NCBI RefSeq assembly: GCF_030253575.1
Contig: NC_080564.1
Coordinates: forward strand, 7,794,501 to 7,858,500
Direction: 5' to 3'
Source: Rhododendron vialii
Taxonomy: Eukaryota > Streptophyta > Magnoliopsida > Ericales > Ericaceae
Length of the DNA: 64,000 bases
Shown: positions 1 to 11,681 of the stretch, one piece after another
Position numbering within the stretch: the first letter of the stretch is position 1
How the letters are laid out: every line of letters starts with the position of its first letter
The notes under the pieces: generated by a model
Told to the model about the DNA's origin: nothing
The model's input: the letters and a program-made list of their open reading frames with translations, nothing else
The model's database searches: none
Made by a program: the position numbers and the translations under genes

Positions 1-566
1 TTACAAATAGGAAAATGTGGTACGGTGGTTAGAAGCGCGTGTTTTAAGCATGGGATCGCGAGTTCAACTCTTGGCCTCTTCAATTTTTAACGCCAACAAT
101 TTTGTAACTAGTATAAAAAATGGTATTGAGGCTCGAACTCAAGACATAAGGTACTAAAGAGGTAGTACAACCAATTTGCCACTTAACCACAAGGCATCTT
201 GCTTCCTATGTCGAAGAACTAATTAATATACAAAAAAGATAATAGGTCCCATTTTCAAAACTTGCTTGGGGCCTCAATTTCAGAACTTGGTCAGTGGGAG
301 AGAATTAGTCAAAGTACACATAAAAGCTAACCCGAATACTCCAAGCAGTAGGGAAAAAGAAAGTGAGTTATGCTGATGTGCCTCATGAGTCCTTTTACTT
401 GCCCCATCCCATCCGCTAGTGCCTTCACAAATAATTCACTCTGCCTTGTCATTTTCATCAATCATGACCTGAATGAACCGAAATGAGTTTAATGCACCAT
501 AAAGTCGAGTGAACCTTTGGCCTTCTCCGACTCCAATGGTTATGCTAAAATTTTGTTGTTATATTA
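1..566. other. Intergenic, SINE-like debris, no gene seen
   Basis: Positions about 20-80 and 120-200 carry tRNA-promoter-like text (a GTGGTTAGAAGCG stretch followed by GATCGCGAGTTCAACTC, and in reverse a GTGGTTAAGTGGC stretch followed by GAGTTCGAGCC). This is what remnants of tRNA-derived SINEs look like in plants. No cloverleaf can be folded by eye, so no tRNA gene is called. The remainder shows no coding signal. Confidence 0.3.
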
Positions 567-838
567 TTCCCTCCGTTCCTTTTTAAGTGTTTTACTTCGT
601 AACTCCAACTTATTAAAAAGATATCATTATTACACCTTTCACATTAACTTTTTCATCAACTTTTCCTTCTTATCCATCATTATTACACTTTTACTCACTA
701 ACTTTTCAAAATAAAATCTACTTTTAGGGACAAAATAGACAATACACCAATTTTTACCCCCTTAACTTTACAAAATAGACACTAATTAAGGGACAGCCTA
801 AAATGAAATATTTGACACAAAAAATAGGACGGAGAGAG
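567..838. mobile_element. Stowaway-like MITE, copy 1
   Basis: The left end reads TTCCCTCCGTTCC and the right end reads GGACGGAGAGAG, the classic CTCCCTCCGT terminal repeat of Stowaway (Tc1/mariner-type) MITEs. It is flanked by TA on both sides, the expected target duplication. The AT-rich body contains no reading frame of interest. It is closely similar to the element at 2046-2327. Confidence 0.8.
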
Positions 839-1081
839 TATGAAAAATAGACTAGTTTATGTGTTAATAGGGAAAAAAAAGAAGAAGTATGTATCAGTTC
901 AATAAGTGAATGATTGATGCAATAGAATTATTAGCGTCTATACGAAACAATTGTTCTAGTTTTAATTGAGCTCTCCAAGTAGTCGGTGGAATTGAGCTTT
1001 CTGAATTAGTCGAGATGTGCATATAAGTCGGTTTGGATGCTTGAGTTAAAGAAAAGTTGTTATTGAAAATAGAGGAAATTG

Positions 1082-1190
1082 ATTTTAGCACTCCAAAAAT
1101 TGATGGAGGGGCTCCAAAACGACGTCGTTTTATGTATTAACACTGTTCAGTTTTGTAGTCTCTTCATCAATTTTTGGAGTGCCAAAATCA
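1082..1190. mobile_element. Small foldback/MITE
   Basis: The stretch TTTTAGCACTCCAAAAATTG near 1083 is repeated in inverted form as CAATTTTTGGAGTGCCAAAA near 1167. About 60 bp separate the arms, including a self-complementary AAAACGACGTCGTTTT core. Structure only; no target duplication was resolved. Confidence 0.5.
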
Positions 1191-1387
1191 CAATCCAAAA
1201 TAAAACATGTATACAACTTACAAGCATGTGATCCCTCCTCCCATTTTCGTCCTTAAAATAGTACTCGAGTGACAGTCAATTAGGAAACAGCCTTTGTCAC
1301 TTGTCAGCATTGCTGTTAAATACACAAGTTGAAAAACAGAAATGGAAAGTGTTATTTTCACCCGCTCATATCATATGTCATCATCTT

Positions 1388-1532
1388 TCTTTGATGGGAA
1401 TTGATTTTGCACTCCATAAATTATCATCTGAACTCCAAAAGTGGAGTATGAAAATCAATCTTTACAAGCAATTGATTTCTTTACTCCACTTTTTGAGTGT
1501 GGATAATAATTTGCGGAGTGCGAATTAATTCT
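1388..1532. mobile_element. Small inverted-repeat element related to the one at 1082
   Basis: The left arm has AATTGATTTTGCACTCCATA and the right arm has TTGCGGAGTGCGAATTAATT. The GCACTCC core in inverted arrangement matches the neighbouring element at 1082-1190. It holds imperfect internal copies of the same word. The open frame across it is not coding. Confidence 0.4.
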
Positions 1533-2045
1533 ACAGACAAGCAGCAAAATCCAACCAATTCTTTTTTTCCTCCGTTTTGGTTCGCTTATGAGATATAGTT
1601 TTTAGGAAACTTCATTTTCTGTTTTAGAATTAGCACTCCTTTTATTTTAAGATATTGCCTTACCCACATTGCCAAACTGCTCCAGTGGCAGGGGAGCCAA
1701 AATTTGGCACCCTTCCTCAACTATCTTCCAACAATTTTTTTTTAACTCATTTTTGAAATATCAATTAATTTTTTATATACTTTAATTATTGTTTAACTAC
1801 CTTCTAACCACGATTTTAGGGTTTTATCTAATTTTTTCATCTACCTTCCCCTACCTAATTTTGTTGATTGTACCTAATTTTTTATTTACCTCTCCTACGT
1901 ACGTTTTTATTTACTTCATGTCTTTACCTGATTTTTTATCTACCTCTCCTACCTACTTTTTTATCTACCTCATGTGACAACAAGAAGATCTATAAGTGTC
2001 GCCTTTGAGTGGTAATAGTAATTTTCTCCGAGAATAAAATATGTA
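1533..2045. repeat. Pyrimidine-rich degenerate tandem repeat, no gene seen
   Basis: Between about 1845 and 1975 a short motif of the form TCTACCTCTCCTACCTA with a T-rich spacer recurs several times, which creates a spurious open frame. The rest is AT-rich intergenic DNA. Confidence 0.4.
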
Positions 2046-2327
2046 CTCCCTCTGTCCTTTTTTAAGTGTCTCGCTTCGTAACTCCAACTTATTAAGAAAA
2101 CATCATCATTACACCTTTCATATCAACTTTTACCTCCACTTTCTCTACTTACCCTCTATGGAGACATCATCATTACATTTTTAATCACTAACTTTTCAAA
2201 ATAGAATATACTTTTAGGGACAAAATGGGAAATATACCAACTTTTACCCACTAACTTTACAAAATTGACACTTATTAAGGGACAGTCCAAAATGAAATAT
2301 TGGACATTAAAAAGGGGACGGAGGGGA
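2046..2327. mobile_element. Stowaway-like MITE, copy 2
   Basis: It begins CTCCCTCTGTCC after a TA and ends GGACGGAGGGGA. The body aligns by eye with the element at 567-838, including the shared internal words CTTCGTAACTCCAACTTATT and TTTTAGGGACAAAATGG. Confidence 0.8.
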
Positions 2328-2341
2328 TTTTTTTACAAATC

Positions 2342-2598
2342 CAGCATCTCCATGGCTGGAGGTATGGGCTCCCATGATTTGGTAGTTGATCAAATGGGAG
2401 GGGATTTGGTAGTTGAAGATGGGAGGGGAAGCCTACGTGGCACAAATGGCCAAGGCCATTTTCCCGGCCAAATTTAGCCACAAAAAATGGCTAAATTTGG
2501 CCAGAGGGTTTGTCATGGCGTTGGGAGACTGAAAATTGGCATGGAGCCAATATTGAGGGTTTGGCAGGAGGGATGGCTGGTCGTTGGAGATGCTCTTA
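2342..2598. mobile_element. MITE with GCATCTCCA / TGGAGATGC ends
   Basis: AGCATCTCCATGG near 2344 is mirrored by CGTTGGAGATGCTCTTA near 2583. Such GAGCATCTCCA-type ends are common in plant MITEs. The interior has several copies of TTTGGCCA-like words and imperfect self-complementarity. Opposed open frames in this region are a by-product of that symmetry. Confidence 0.5.
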
Positions 2599-3150
2599 TC
2601 CATCACATTTCTGTGGGGCACCACGCGACGATGCACCACGTCCACACGAGTAGAACACGCTGAAATTTAACTTGGGATATGCTTCAGGAATTGAGTCAGC
2701 ATCCCCTTGTAGCATGTCACTTGGGGTTTTTGCTCAGCCACTAGGTTTTGCGGCCACAACTTGCTGAGTTTGGGGCTACAAATGCTTTGGCATGTAACTG
2801 TCAAAGATACAAAACTCACAATCATCTAGGACTAACTGGCTAGCAAGTGGTATGTGTTTACGAAAGGGAAATTTGCTACCTGAACACATCTCGGACACAA
2901 ATTTCCAAATACATCATCCAACAACAGCGCGGAGTCTCGCAATCTATTTCAGTAATTAATTAAGCTGTTCATTTTTTAGATTATGACAACTAAATAATTC
3001 ATGCAAAAAAAAAAAAGGGAGATTGATCAGATATGAATAACTAAATTGCCTGATAAAAGCATTAGACGAGTAGTGAAAATTAAAACGGCACATTTTTTGC
3101 AAGACAAGTGAATTTGTTTAATTTCTACCGAAGTCCAATTAAACTGGTTT
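2599..3150. other. Intergenic, nothing recognised
   Basis: No convincing reading frame, RNA gene or repeat boundary is visible. There is a poly-A run near 3006. Confidence 0.3.
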
Positions 3151-3375
3151 TATTTTATTTTTATGTTTTTTGATCAAACCACAAACGTAACATTAAACAC
3201 ACTAAACTTGATAATTTACATATTTAGCTAGAGCATGAGCTGCTCTAACCTCAGTTCTTGGAACCTTAGAAACAACAACATAATTAAACTTACAAGCCAA
3301 ATGAACAATATCAGACAAAATAATCCTAACCGAAGGATGAACCCGATTGGCCTTTCTGGAAACCTTGCAATGGTT
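3150..3375 (-). pseudogene. LINE RNase H-like C-terminal remnant
   Basis: On the minus strand an uninterrupted frame of about 55 codons ends with a stop at 3202-3204. It reads toward a C-terminal VSKVPRTEVRAAHALAKY, preceded by RIILSDIVHLACKFNYVVV. This is the typical end of the RNase H-like (RVT_3) domain carried by plant LINE-type elements, where the arginine, NxxAHALAK-type segment is hallmark. The upstream part of the element is missing, so it is a 5'-truncated copy, which is normal for LINEs. Confidence 0.6.
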
Positions 3376-3469
3376 TACATGTTAGGACTTAAGAAATGAA
3401 ATGTTTAAGTCGTTGTAATAGGATGTGAACCTCATGCAATTAGGTGATCCATTTTGAATGGGGATGGTG

Positions 3470-3640
3470 CTGTGCAGTGGTGTGCGCAGCACCGTGTTGC
3501 GCACCTTTGAGCCGTCAAATCGTGCATCCGACAGCTCGAATCTCATTTCGTCAATGAACGGCTCTCGATCGTTGGTTGCCTAGATGAGATCCGAGCCGTC
3601 GGATGCACGATCCGACGGCTCGGAGGTGCACAGCACCAAC
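3470..3640. mobile_element. Palindromic MITE with CCGTCGGATGCACGAT arms
   Basis: GTGCGCAGCACC near 3481 is mirrored by GGTGCACAGCACC near 3625. The inner words GAGCCGTCAAATCGTGCATC and GATGCACGATCCGACGGCTC form the arms. The element is non-coding. CCGAGCCGT-type words recur in other elements of the window (24.65, 60.4 kb). Confidence 0.55.
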
Positions 3641-3755
3641 CCGAAGTCCAATCTATTTGGAGACAGAGAGAGAGAGCTCGCACGCTTAGATGTTTGCATA
3701 GAGGAGATAAAAACGAAACTGCTATAAAACAGCATTCGTTATTACGATGCAATTG

Positions 3756-4098
3756 CTATGATTGATAAACAAGTCAAGCAGTAGATTTGCTCAAGTTTAA
3801 TTTAAAGACTTAAAAGCTTCGAAAAAACTATATTCAATTTTGATTTGATATTAGGGGAACGAATTTGAAATGAGCTTTAATCGAGCCAATCTCTAGTAGT
3901 TTAAATTTTAATAATATGTTGAACGAGTAACTTGTTCAAAATTGATTTGAAATATTAACGAGCTTCACAAAATTCAAGCTTGATTGTAAGGAGTATAAAA
4001 AATCTACCTCGAACCAACTTGTAACGAGCTCGAACGAGCTTTCAACAAGCGACCTCAGTCTGAAAGTTTGGCAATTTGACTCGTTTATCAATCATAGT
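3756..4098. mobile_element. hAT-like MITE, CGAGCTCGA-rich family, divergent copy
   Basis: The ends are CTATGATTGATAAACAAGTC and its inverted partner GACTCGTTTATCAATCATAG, a terminal inverted repeat of about 20 bp. The body has AACGAGCTCGAACGAGC-type words shared with the elements at 45583, 58297, 59583 and 61838. Non-coding. Confidence 0.55.
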
Positions 4099-5150
4099 TG
4101 TTGCATTTTTAGAGGAAAAGTCAAGTCTACAGCTTGGGGTGGACAAGTTGTAGCTCACCTGAAATCTTTTGAATAAAAATAGAGTGGATATTTACCCGTA
4201 AACATGTGCAAAAATATTTTCATTTTTCTTGGAAATTCGATGGTCAAATAAAAAACATAGTATCGTGAAACTTATATGCATGTTAAAAACAATAGGGAAG
4301 TAAAAACATATTTATTTGGTTTGATGAACATTTTTCCGTTTAGTAAGTAGTGAATATTTTCATATTTATTTGGAATTAGTCGAGGCGCGCGCAAGCTGAC
4401 CCCGACTTTCGGTTATAAAAAAAATAAGAGAAGTAGATTTAATGGGCAAGATTTTATACAGCATGGAGTGTATGAAACGAAAATTGTGATCTTCTGAGGT
4501 CTCATTTGGCCTAAATTTTTTTGTAACTTTTTAGTACGGTCTTATTTATTGTTACTTCCTATTATTAGATTTGGGGCAATTTTTTACGTTGTATTGTTCG
4601 TCTTGACAAGAGTGATCGAAAAAGTACAAAAGTATAAACCAAAGTTGACAAAAAGTTAGTAAAAAACAAAGAAATGAAATCCAAATGGTTGGCTTAATAG
4701 TCAAAACCTGAGACTCAAGGGTTTCCTCCCTCCTAAATCCTAAGGCTAAGGTCTCAGGTATGAAACCTCTAATGTGCTATCAACTCCTTTAAGATCGATA
4801 CAAACGGTTCATTTTGCTCTGGCTTCAAATGGACCCCTGCTAATGGACAATGGGTTTATGGTAATCAATCGAGGTGTACGTAAGCTGACCCAAACACCTA
4901 ATTATCTAAGAGAAAGACAACGAAAAAGACCCAAAGGAAAGTCTTAGGTCTTTTTCGTTGTTTAATGTGAAATTTTTTCAACTTCGGTCTGTATTTTATA
5001 CCTTTCCGATTCCTCTTATTGAACCGAACTATGTGATGTTAAAATTACTATTCAATATAGTTAAAAGTTAAGTGAAAACAACCAAAAGTACCGTGCCAAA
5101 AAGTCCCCCATAAGTTTTCCTTGTCTAATAATTACTCTCATACCAACCAA
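4099..5150. other. Intergenic, dispersed repeat debris
   Basis: Two related words occur, GTCGAGGCGCGCGCAAGCTG at about 4378 and TCGAGGTGTACGTAAGCTGA at about 4867. Inverted relatives are found near 5826 and 24095, so this is a dispersed repeat. A short hairpin lies at about 4917-4963 (ACAACGAAAAAGACC with its complement). No gene is seen. Confidence 0.35.
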
Positions 5151-6428
5151 ACCCCTATTGATGGGGCACCGACGGGCACGTGGGGCTCACTCCGGATCTC
5201 ACACGGATGATCCGAGCTGTTCAATAATTTTTAAAAGAAAACCGAGTGGGCCAATGTTCAATCCAATCTTCTATTTTTTCATCCGGATTAAAAGATCTTT
5301 TAGAGGGTCCAGTCGAACCGCAAACACGCTTTGGTTTGAGTTATGGCCGCAAAGTTTTGCTGACCTATTCAGAAACGGGCCTACGCATCACGCTTTCCTC
5401 GTTCCCCAATTAATTGCCTCCAACCCGCCGTCGTAGAAGGGAAAAAGAAAGAAAAGGAGAAAGAGGAGGCAGCAGGACAAACCTCTTCTGCCCGTCAACC
5501 TTCAGCCGTTCGCCGCCAACCCAGCCACCACGTAGGTGTACCTCTCTCTCTCTCTCTCTGTAATACATATTGTATCATATGTATACGGACACACATACGA
5601 TTACTCTTTTTCGTTGGTTTGATCCTGGATTGGGAACTAGGTTCCTATATTAACACATAATGCATCTTTATATGGTTAATTAAGGCATCTTATTTACTTG
5701 GAAAAATTAGGTAGTTTCAACCGACGGTAGGGCTACGAGGTCAGGTAGTTGTTCAGGCCGCGTTTGCGCCCTTACCTCTTTCTTGCTTCTTGTCTTTCTT
5801 TTTTTCGATAATTCAGGTGTCTTAGGCCAGCTTAGGCACACCTCGACTAATCCTAGAAGATGCTAGCTAGCTATCCAGGTCCCGTTTACCAGCAAACTGC
5901 TGCCCGTCCAAATGCTTCCTATATTATTGTGCTCTTGTACGTTAAAACTAGGGCTTGACGATGAACGTTTAGGTCTAGTGTTATTACATAAGCAGGAGGT
6001 CTCACACAATAGAAAATGATTAATTATGAGGATAAGCTTGTAGTATACGTCTTTCGGGTCATTCAAATGGGTTTGTTGAGCTTCGCGCAGTTCAACCTGT
6101 GCCTTTGTAGATTTTTCTAGTGAAATTTGGTATGTGTGGCTTAGGATGTTGGATTACTTCGATGGTTTTCGTGGAAATTGAAGCCTAATGCCTTGTTTCT
6201 AAGCTGCCTGTATTGCTTTCAAAGTCTCTGTTTTCATTTTGCTTTAAAACCACGAAACGACTGACGTGTTATGGCTTCTTTTGGTATAATTCTTACTTCC
6301 CATCGGTGCACAAATCGATTTCAGTATATCCGTGGTCAATTTCAAACAGGTGAACTCCAATTTCCTCTTGCCATTCCCGATTGGTTCTTTTGGCAGTTGA
6401 CTCCATCCGTTGAAGTTCAATCAAAAGC
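5151..6428 (+). promoter_or_regulatory. Upstream region and probable 5' leader of the NOM1-like gene
   Basis: The first coding codon of the NOM1-like gene is at 6429. Purine-rich then CG-containing text at about 5440-5535 ending at a GT donor-like site, followed by a CT microsatellite at about 5543-5560, resembles a 5' UTR exon and its intron. This is inference; the transcription start was not located. Text at about 5200-5260 (GATCCGAGCTGTTCAA then AAAACCGAGTGGGCC) resembles the foldback element at 60432. Confidence 0.35.
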
Positions 6429-9400
6429 ATGGGTAAGATTTTTCTTTTGGTGCTCTTCATATCTATTTGAACTTCTTTTTTTCCTTTCATTATCTTTTGC
6501 TTCTGATTCAGCTGTAGATGAAAAGGTGGGAGAAAAAGTTCGGCGAGATCGTCGTAAAGAAGCTCGGTTACTTAAGAAGAAGAAAAAGTTTGATTCATGG
6601 ACTGAACATCAGGTAGGAATTTTTGTTTTCCAATTTTCTTCCTTGTGCTTCTTTTTCTTGTTGCCTTTTCCTTCTTCGAAATGCTATTACAACTTTATGT
6701 GCGCAAAAATTGTTACTGGTTATTGAATATCAAGGTCTTTTAATGTCCACAGTTACATCGCAAACTGAAGAAATGCTCAAGTGATTCGAATCCAATAGAT
6801 GGGATTAAATCAAAAGATCCATCTATTCAGAGTCTCAAGAAAAGAGAACTTTTGCGGACAGATCTTGACTCCGAAAGTGATCATAGCTCAGAGCAACCTG
6901 CCAAGTCGAAAAAATCTGAAATTAGATTGGATTCTTCAAGATTTCCCAAATCAACTGCATCAAATGCCATAGAAGGACAAAAAGGCTTAAAGAAATCAAA
7001 AAGCAAGTTCAATGATTATCTTAAAATGGAAATGCAACACTCTGGCATCCCTGCTAAGGATGATTTTGAAATGGAAAGGAAACTTGCAAAGAAACTCAAG
7101 GTGAAGGATGGGAAATTAAGAGGAGCGGATGACGATATGAATATGTTGTTTGAAGGAATTCCATCTTTTATTGATTTTTTTGAGGAACAACAAAGTCCTG
7201 TGTCTGAAGAAATTGTGAAAAAGGGATCTGAGAACAGTTCGTCATCGAAGAAAAGGAAGAAGAGAGAGTCATTTGAGAAACAACTAGAGGGTGGCAGTGA
7301 CATGGCAGCGGAGACAATGGTTGGAGTATTTAAGCCAGTTGAAAGCAGCTATGACATAGATCAAAGCATGCAACAGGCTTCCAAGCCAAAGGAATTCAAG
7401 ACTAAACTAGATTGTCCAAAAAGTTCTGACTCTGCTGCTGTGAAGGAGGTGAAAAGAAAGAAGAAAAAAATGTCAGAGCGGGAGCCAGCCGCTGAGGTGG
7501 CAGGTGACACGGCTGTTGTAGTGTCTGAGCCAGTGGAAACTTTTCGTGCTGAGGTGGCACCCGGAAATGTTCCTGCCAAGACACCTGAGTTGGATGCAAA
7601 TGTGAAATATGTAGCTCCTCATTTGAGATCTCGTACACGGAATGAGTCTGAAGAGTACTCCCAAATTCGTAGACGGGTACGAGGTATGGAGATTGTATGG
7701 TGTGTTGAACTTTGGCATATAGCCTTTGAACTGAGATGAGACGTCTTAGTTAAAACTTAACTTGCTCCAGGACTTCTGAATCGGTTATCTGAATCAAATG
7801 TGGAATCAACGACTGGCGAAATGTCCACTATATTTCGTGTAAGCATATATCCTTTGCACAAACTAAATGATTTAGTCATACTATATGCAAATAACCTTAT
7901 CAATTTATAGAATGAATGTTAAAGAAATGAGATCATCATGGATATGTCTTCTGGATGTTGTAGTGAATTACAACTGCTGCAACTGCTACTGTAAGAGCTA
8001 TGTTTTTAGACACTGATTTTTGTTTGGTCCGAGCAACACAGTTACGATTGTTTTCCATCATTTATAGGAATTGCCTTGTGACCTTGAGACCTGTCTAGAT
8101 ATAAACTTGGTGCTCTACTATTTGCAGCTTGTTTATCTTCGAACTTGAATTCATAGCTGTATTTCAAAAATGATGGGCTTGTACTTGAAGAATTTCTGTT
8201 GCCCCTTCCAATTATTTGTTGTGTTAGTTAATGATCGTGCTGATTATGTTGGACCTAGTATTCTCAATCGGTCAGTCTATACCATTAGTCCTATATTGCA
8301 GTTTCATGCTATTAATTTTCCCATTTGCAGTCTGTTGCTCGCAGTGTCGGTTCTCAGATTATAACTGAAGAGGTCTTGGCATCATGTTCTGGAGGTCCTC
8401 GTGGCAATGAACAGTTAAGACTTCAGTCTATTCTTCAAAACTTTAGTATCACCCTTCTTTGCCCACTCCTAATAAACTTCACCTCTAATTATGGAAAAGT
8501 AATGTAGAAGAACTTTCCAGATGATACTTAGATTTAGAAATTAATATCCTTGCCTTCTAAATTCATACCCACTTGTACTCTACTAGCTTTATTTACCTTT
8601 TGCATTGGCAACCAGCATAAGAACAGCTGCAGTTTAGGTTGGACATTTTTAGTTTGGTTGCGGATCACCAAAAAGAAGAAATGGCATAGAACTGGGAGAG
8701 TCTTTTGAACTAGTTTTAATGTCATGGCATTCTTAGAAGGTTTCTCAATAGAACCTGTTGGCGAAGGAACTTCTATAATAACTCTTGTTTTTGGTTATCT
8801 ATCTTGTGAGATGCCATAAACTTCTGTTGTTTCCCCCCTGTTAATATGACTTCCACTTTCTGGTTTGTCAGTCAGTAATTTAAATGGGAACCCAGATGGA
8901 CAAACTGTGCTAGCCAGCAACTTTGTGAGGGAACCAGGATATGTTTATGTTTGTGCTGGTGTAGATTTGCTTATGTAGATTTAAGGCTTTTAAGCATCTG
9001 GATCTTTGTGTCAAACATTCTTTATATATATTTTATAATAATAATTCACAGTACTAGGTTATAAAGCTCTTTTCATTTGCTTTTACATATGTGCGTACTA
9101 AAAACAAAAAAAGGGAGAGTTTTTGTAAGAAGTTGGAGTGTTTGAAATTTTCAAAATGAACTGCGTAATTCACTAGGGTATTACCTTACATTCCTCACAT
9201 TCAAAACAGTCCCTCATTCTAGGTTCCATTCCTCGTACAGGAACAATCCGTGTTCCTGGTAACTAGTGTTGGAATCCAGCTATTGGATTAACAAGTTGGG
9301 ACAGAGCAAGTAATAAACAAAATATATCCTAACAAGAAATAAGTTTAGTCTTAAATAACAAACAAGATAAGATTAGTACATAGTAAATAATCTAACAACG

Positions 9401-11625
9401 TAACAAACAAGTATGATGCTCATCTAATCCTTCTAGTACCCCATCAACAGCTTTCCCTTAAACTGCGTGGAATGCATGCCCTGCAGATTTTATTGTTAGC
9501 TCTACCTTAGGATGTGAAGAAAGTTCATTTTTTTTTTAAACATAACAGCATGCTAGATCTGATAGATTTTCATGCCATGTGTGCGTTCCTTTTTGTTGCA
9601 CTGCTTTATTTAAGCCATGTCTTTTTTTTTTCTTTCTGGTTTATCTGTTAATCTCTCTCCTATTGTTGTTGGGATTGATGTTTTTGTTTATTTCTATGTG
9701 AAGGTATGCTGCTGTTTTCGCAGCTTTTGTTGCAGGCATGGCTTCTTTGGTTGGGATTGATTTCGGTGCAAAACTTCTGGCTTCCCTTGCTAAATGTTTT
9801 GAGGTGCTTCAATTATTTATGAGAATTGTGTTGCTTGCAATTTCAAGTATTTAATTCACCAACAAATATACATCAAGGTTTACAAAATTTGCAAACCATT
9901 TGTGACAGCTTAGGACATTTTTTAGACTCCCACAGTGAACCAGATTAGCTTTTTGTATTGAAATGTATACTTTAAATCGCTTCCTTTCTGTTTCTGGAAC
10001 TTTCAGAAAAATGTAAGAATGCCATCTGTTTATTTCTTCAGGATGAGTACCTAGAAGAAGACAATCTTTCCTTGCGGAATCTGACACTTCTATTATCTTA
10101 CTTATACATTTTCGGTGTTTGCTCAAGGTGAGTAACTTTTACATTGTGACATCCTGACTCTGCCACAAATGACAGTAAACAAGAAAATTAAGAACCTGTA
10201 TTTTTGCAAAAGCATTTCTTGGAACTCCCTTTTGAAGGTGGCTTTTGCGGTTAAGACTATCCTTGTATGTTGCATGTTACTCTGCTCATTAAATTGGGAA
10301 ATGTATGTGAATCATGAACTCAGCAGAACCTGGATTATGCTTTCAATATATTATGCTATTTTGTTTTTTTGACTTCTGAGAATATGACCAGGGCACTTCC
10401 CATGGTCAGGCATTTTTGTAGTTAGCAAGGACTAGATGATCACCTACTATCTTGCTTCCCCCAGCTATTTTTTTATTAATTCCTTTATCATTACCCCCGT
10501 TACCTGAGAATGGTATTTTGAGATACCATTATTTGGGTCCATGGTGTTTAGCAACCCCCATCTCAGAAGTCGTTCCATTTGTGATGTTTTCAGTGATTTG
10601 ATATATGACTTCATGATTATGCTGAGCAAGAGGTTGAGGGAGATAGACGTTTCTACCATCTTGACAATTCTGCAGTGTAAGCCAATTTGAATAATTGGTA
10701 CATCGAGATTCTATCTGTGTTATTCCATTAACAGGAACAAAAATGTTGTTTGACTAGGCAGGCTGTGGGATGAATCTAAGAGGTGAGGACCATGCTGCCA
10801 TGAAAAGTTTTGTGCTGAGTGTGCAGAATAGGGCAAATGAGTTGAAGGCCGCTTCCGGAAATGGCTTACATAGCAGTAGCAAAAGAGTATGCCTCAATGA
10901 GTATTACTAGAATGGATACCCTTTATCCATGTTTGTACTTCTTTTTGAAACGTATTTACTGGGTAATCGTCACAGATGGAATTCATGCTGGAAACCATAT
11001 CTGATATCAAGAACAACAAAAAGAGGGCAAAAGAGGATACTCCACAGCATACACGGATGAAAAAGTGGCTACAAAAGGTCTTGCAAATTGATGTTTGGAC
11101 AAATATCTATGTATTTTATTTACTGCATTGTTTATGATCCGTGAGCCAAGGCCATTCTGTTGTTCTCTAGCGGCTAATTAGGGATGGAATGATGCCATGA
11201 GCACTCTCCATCCGAATCCTACAACACTAACCATGTGCTTAAGGGGCGCATATCACAGGGCATATATTTTGTAGAAAACTGAAATTACTGCCCGCAGCAT
11301 GGCTTACCAGCTATGAAGGATGAGACCTATCTATCACTGTTACCTCCTATCGTGGAGATGTTAGCTTAACTTAGATATTTGAAAAGGAGACATGCTAGAG
11401 ACATATAAGGAACCAGTTTATATACCAAAAAAATATGAATTCATTTTTTCCTGCGGTAAAACCACAAAAACTGGCTGTGGTTGTTTCCAAACAGCCTGTA
11501 TCTTGTGATATGTCACTTTTTACTTTCTTCTTTTTCCTCAGCACATGCCAGCGCGTTATCTAATTTTTTTACGTCAGATGTTTGTCATCGGGTAGCTTGC
11601 GATGTTGGACTTGCACATTGTTTTT

Positions 11626-11681
<56 letters not shown>

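Noticed and set aside
1..200. tRNA genes suggested by box A/B-like words
   Set aside because: No acceptor stem or cloverleaf could be paired by eye, and similar words recur at other sites in SINE-like contexts.
7016..7718. Several minus-strand open frames of 70-95 codons
   Set aside because: They lie antisense to the large lysine-rich exon 3 of the NOM1-like gene and show only low-complexity Ser/Phe composition, which is the shadow of that exon.
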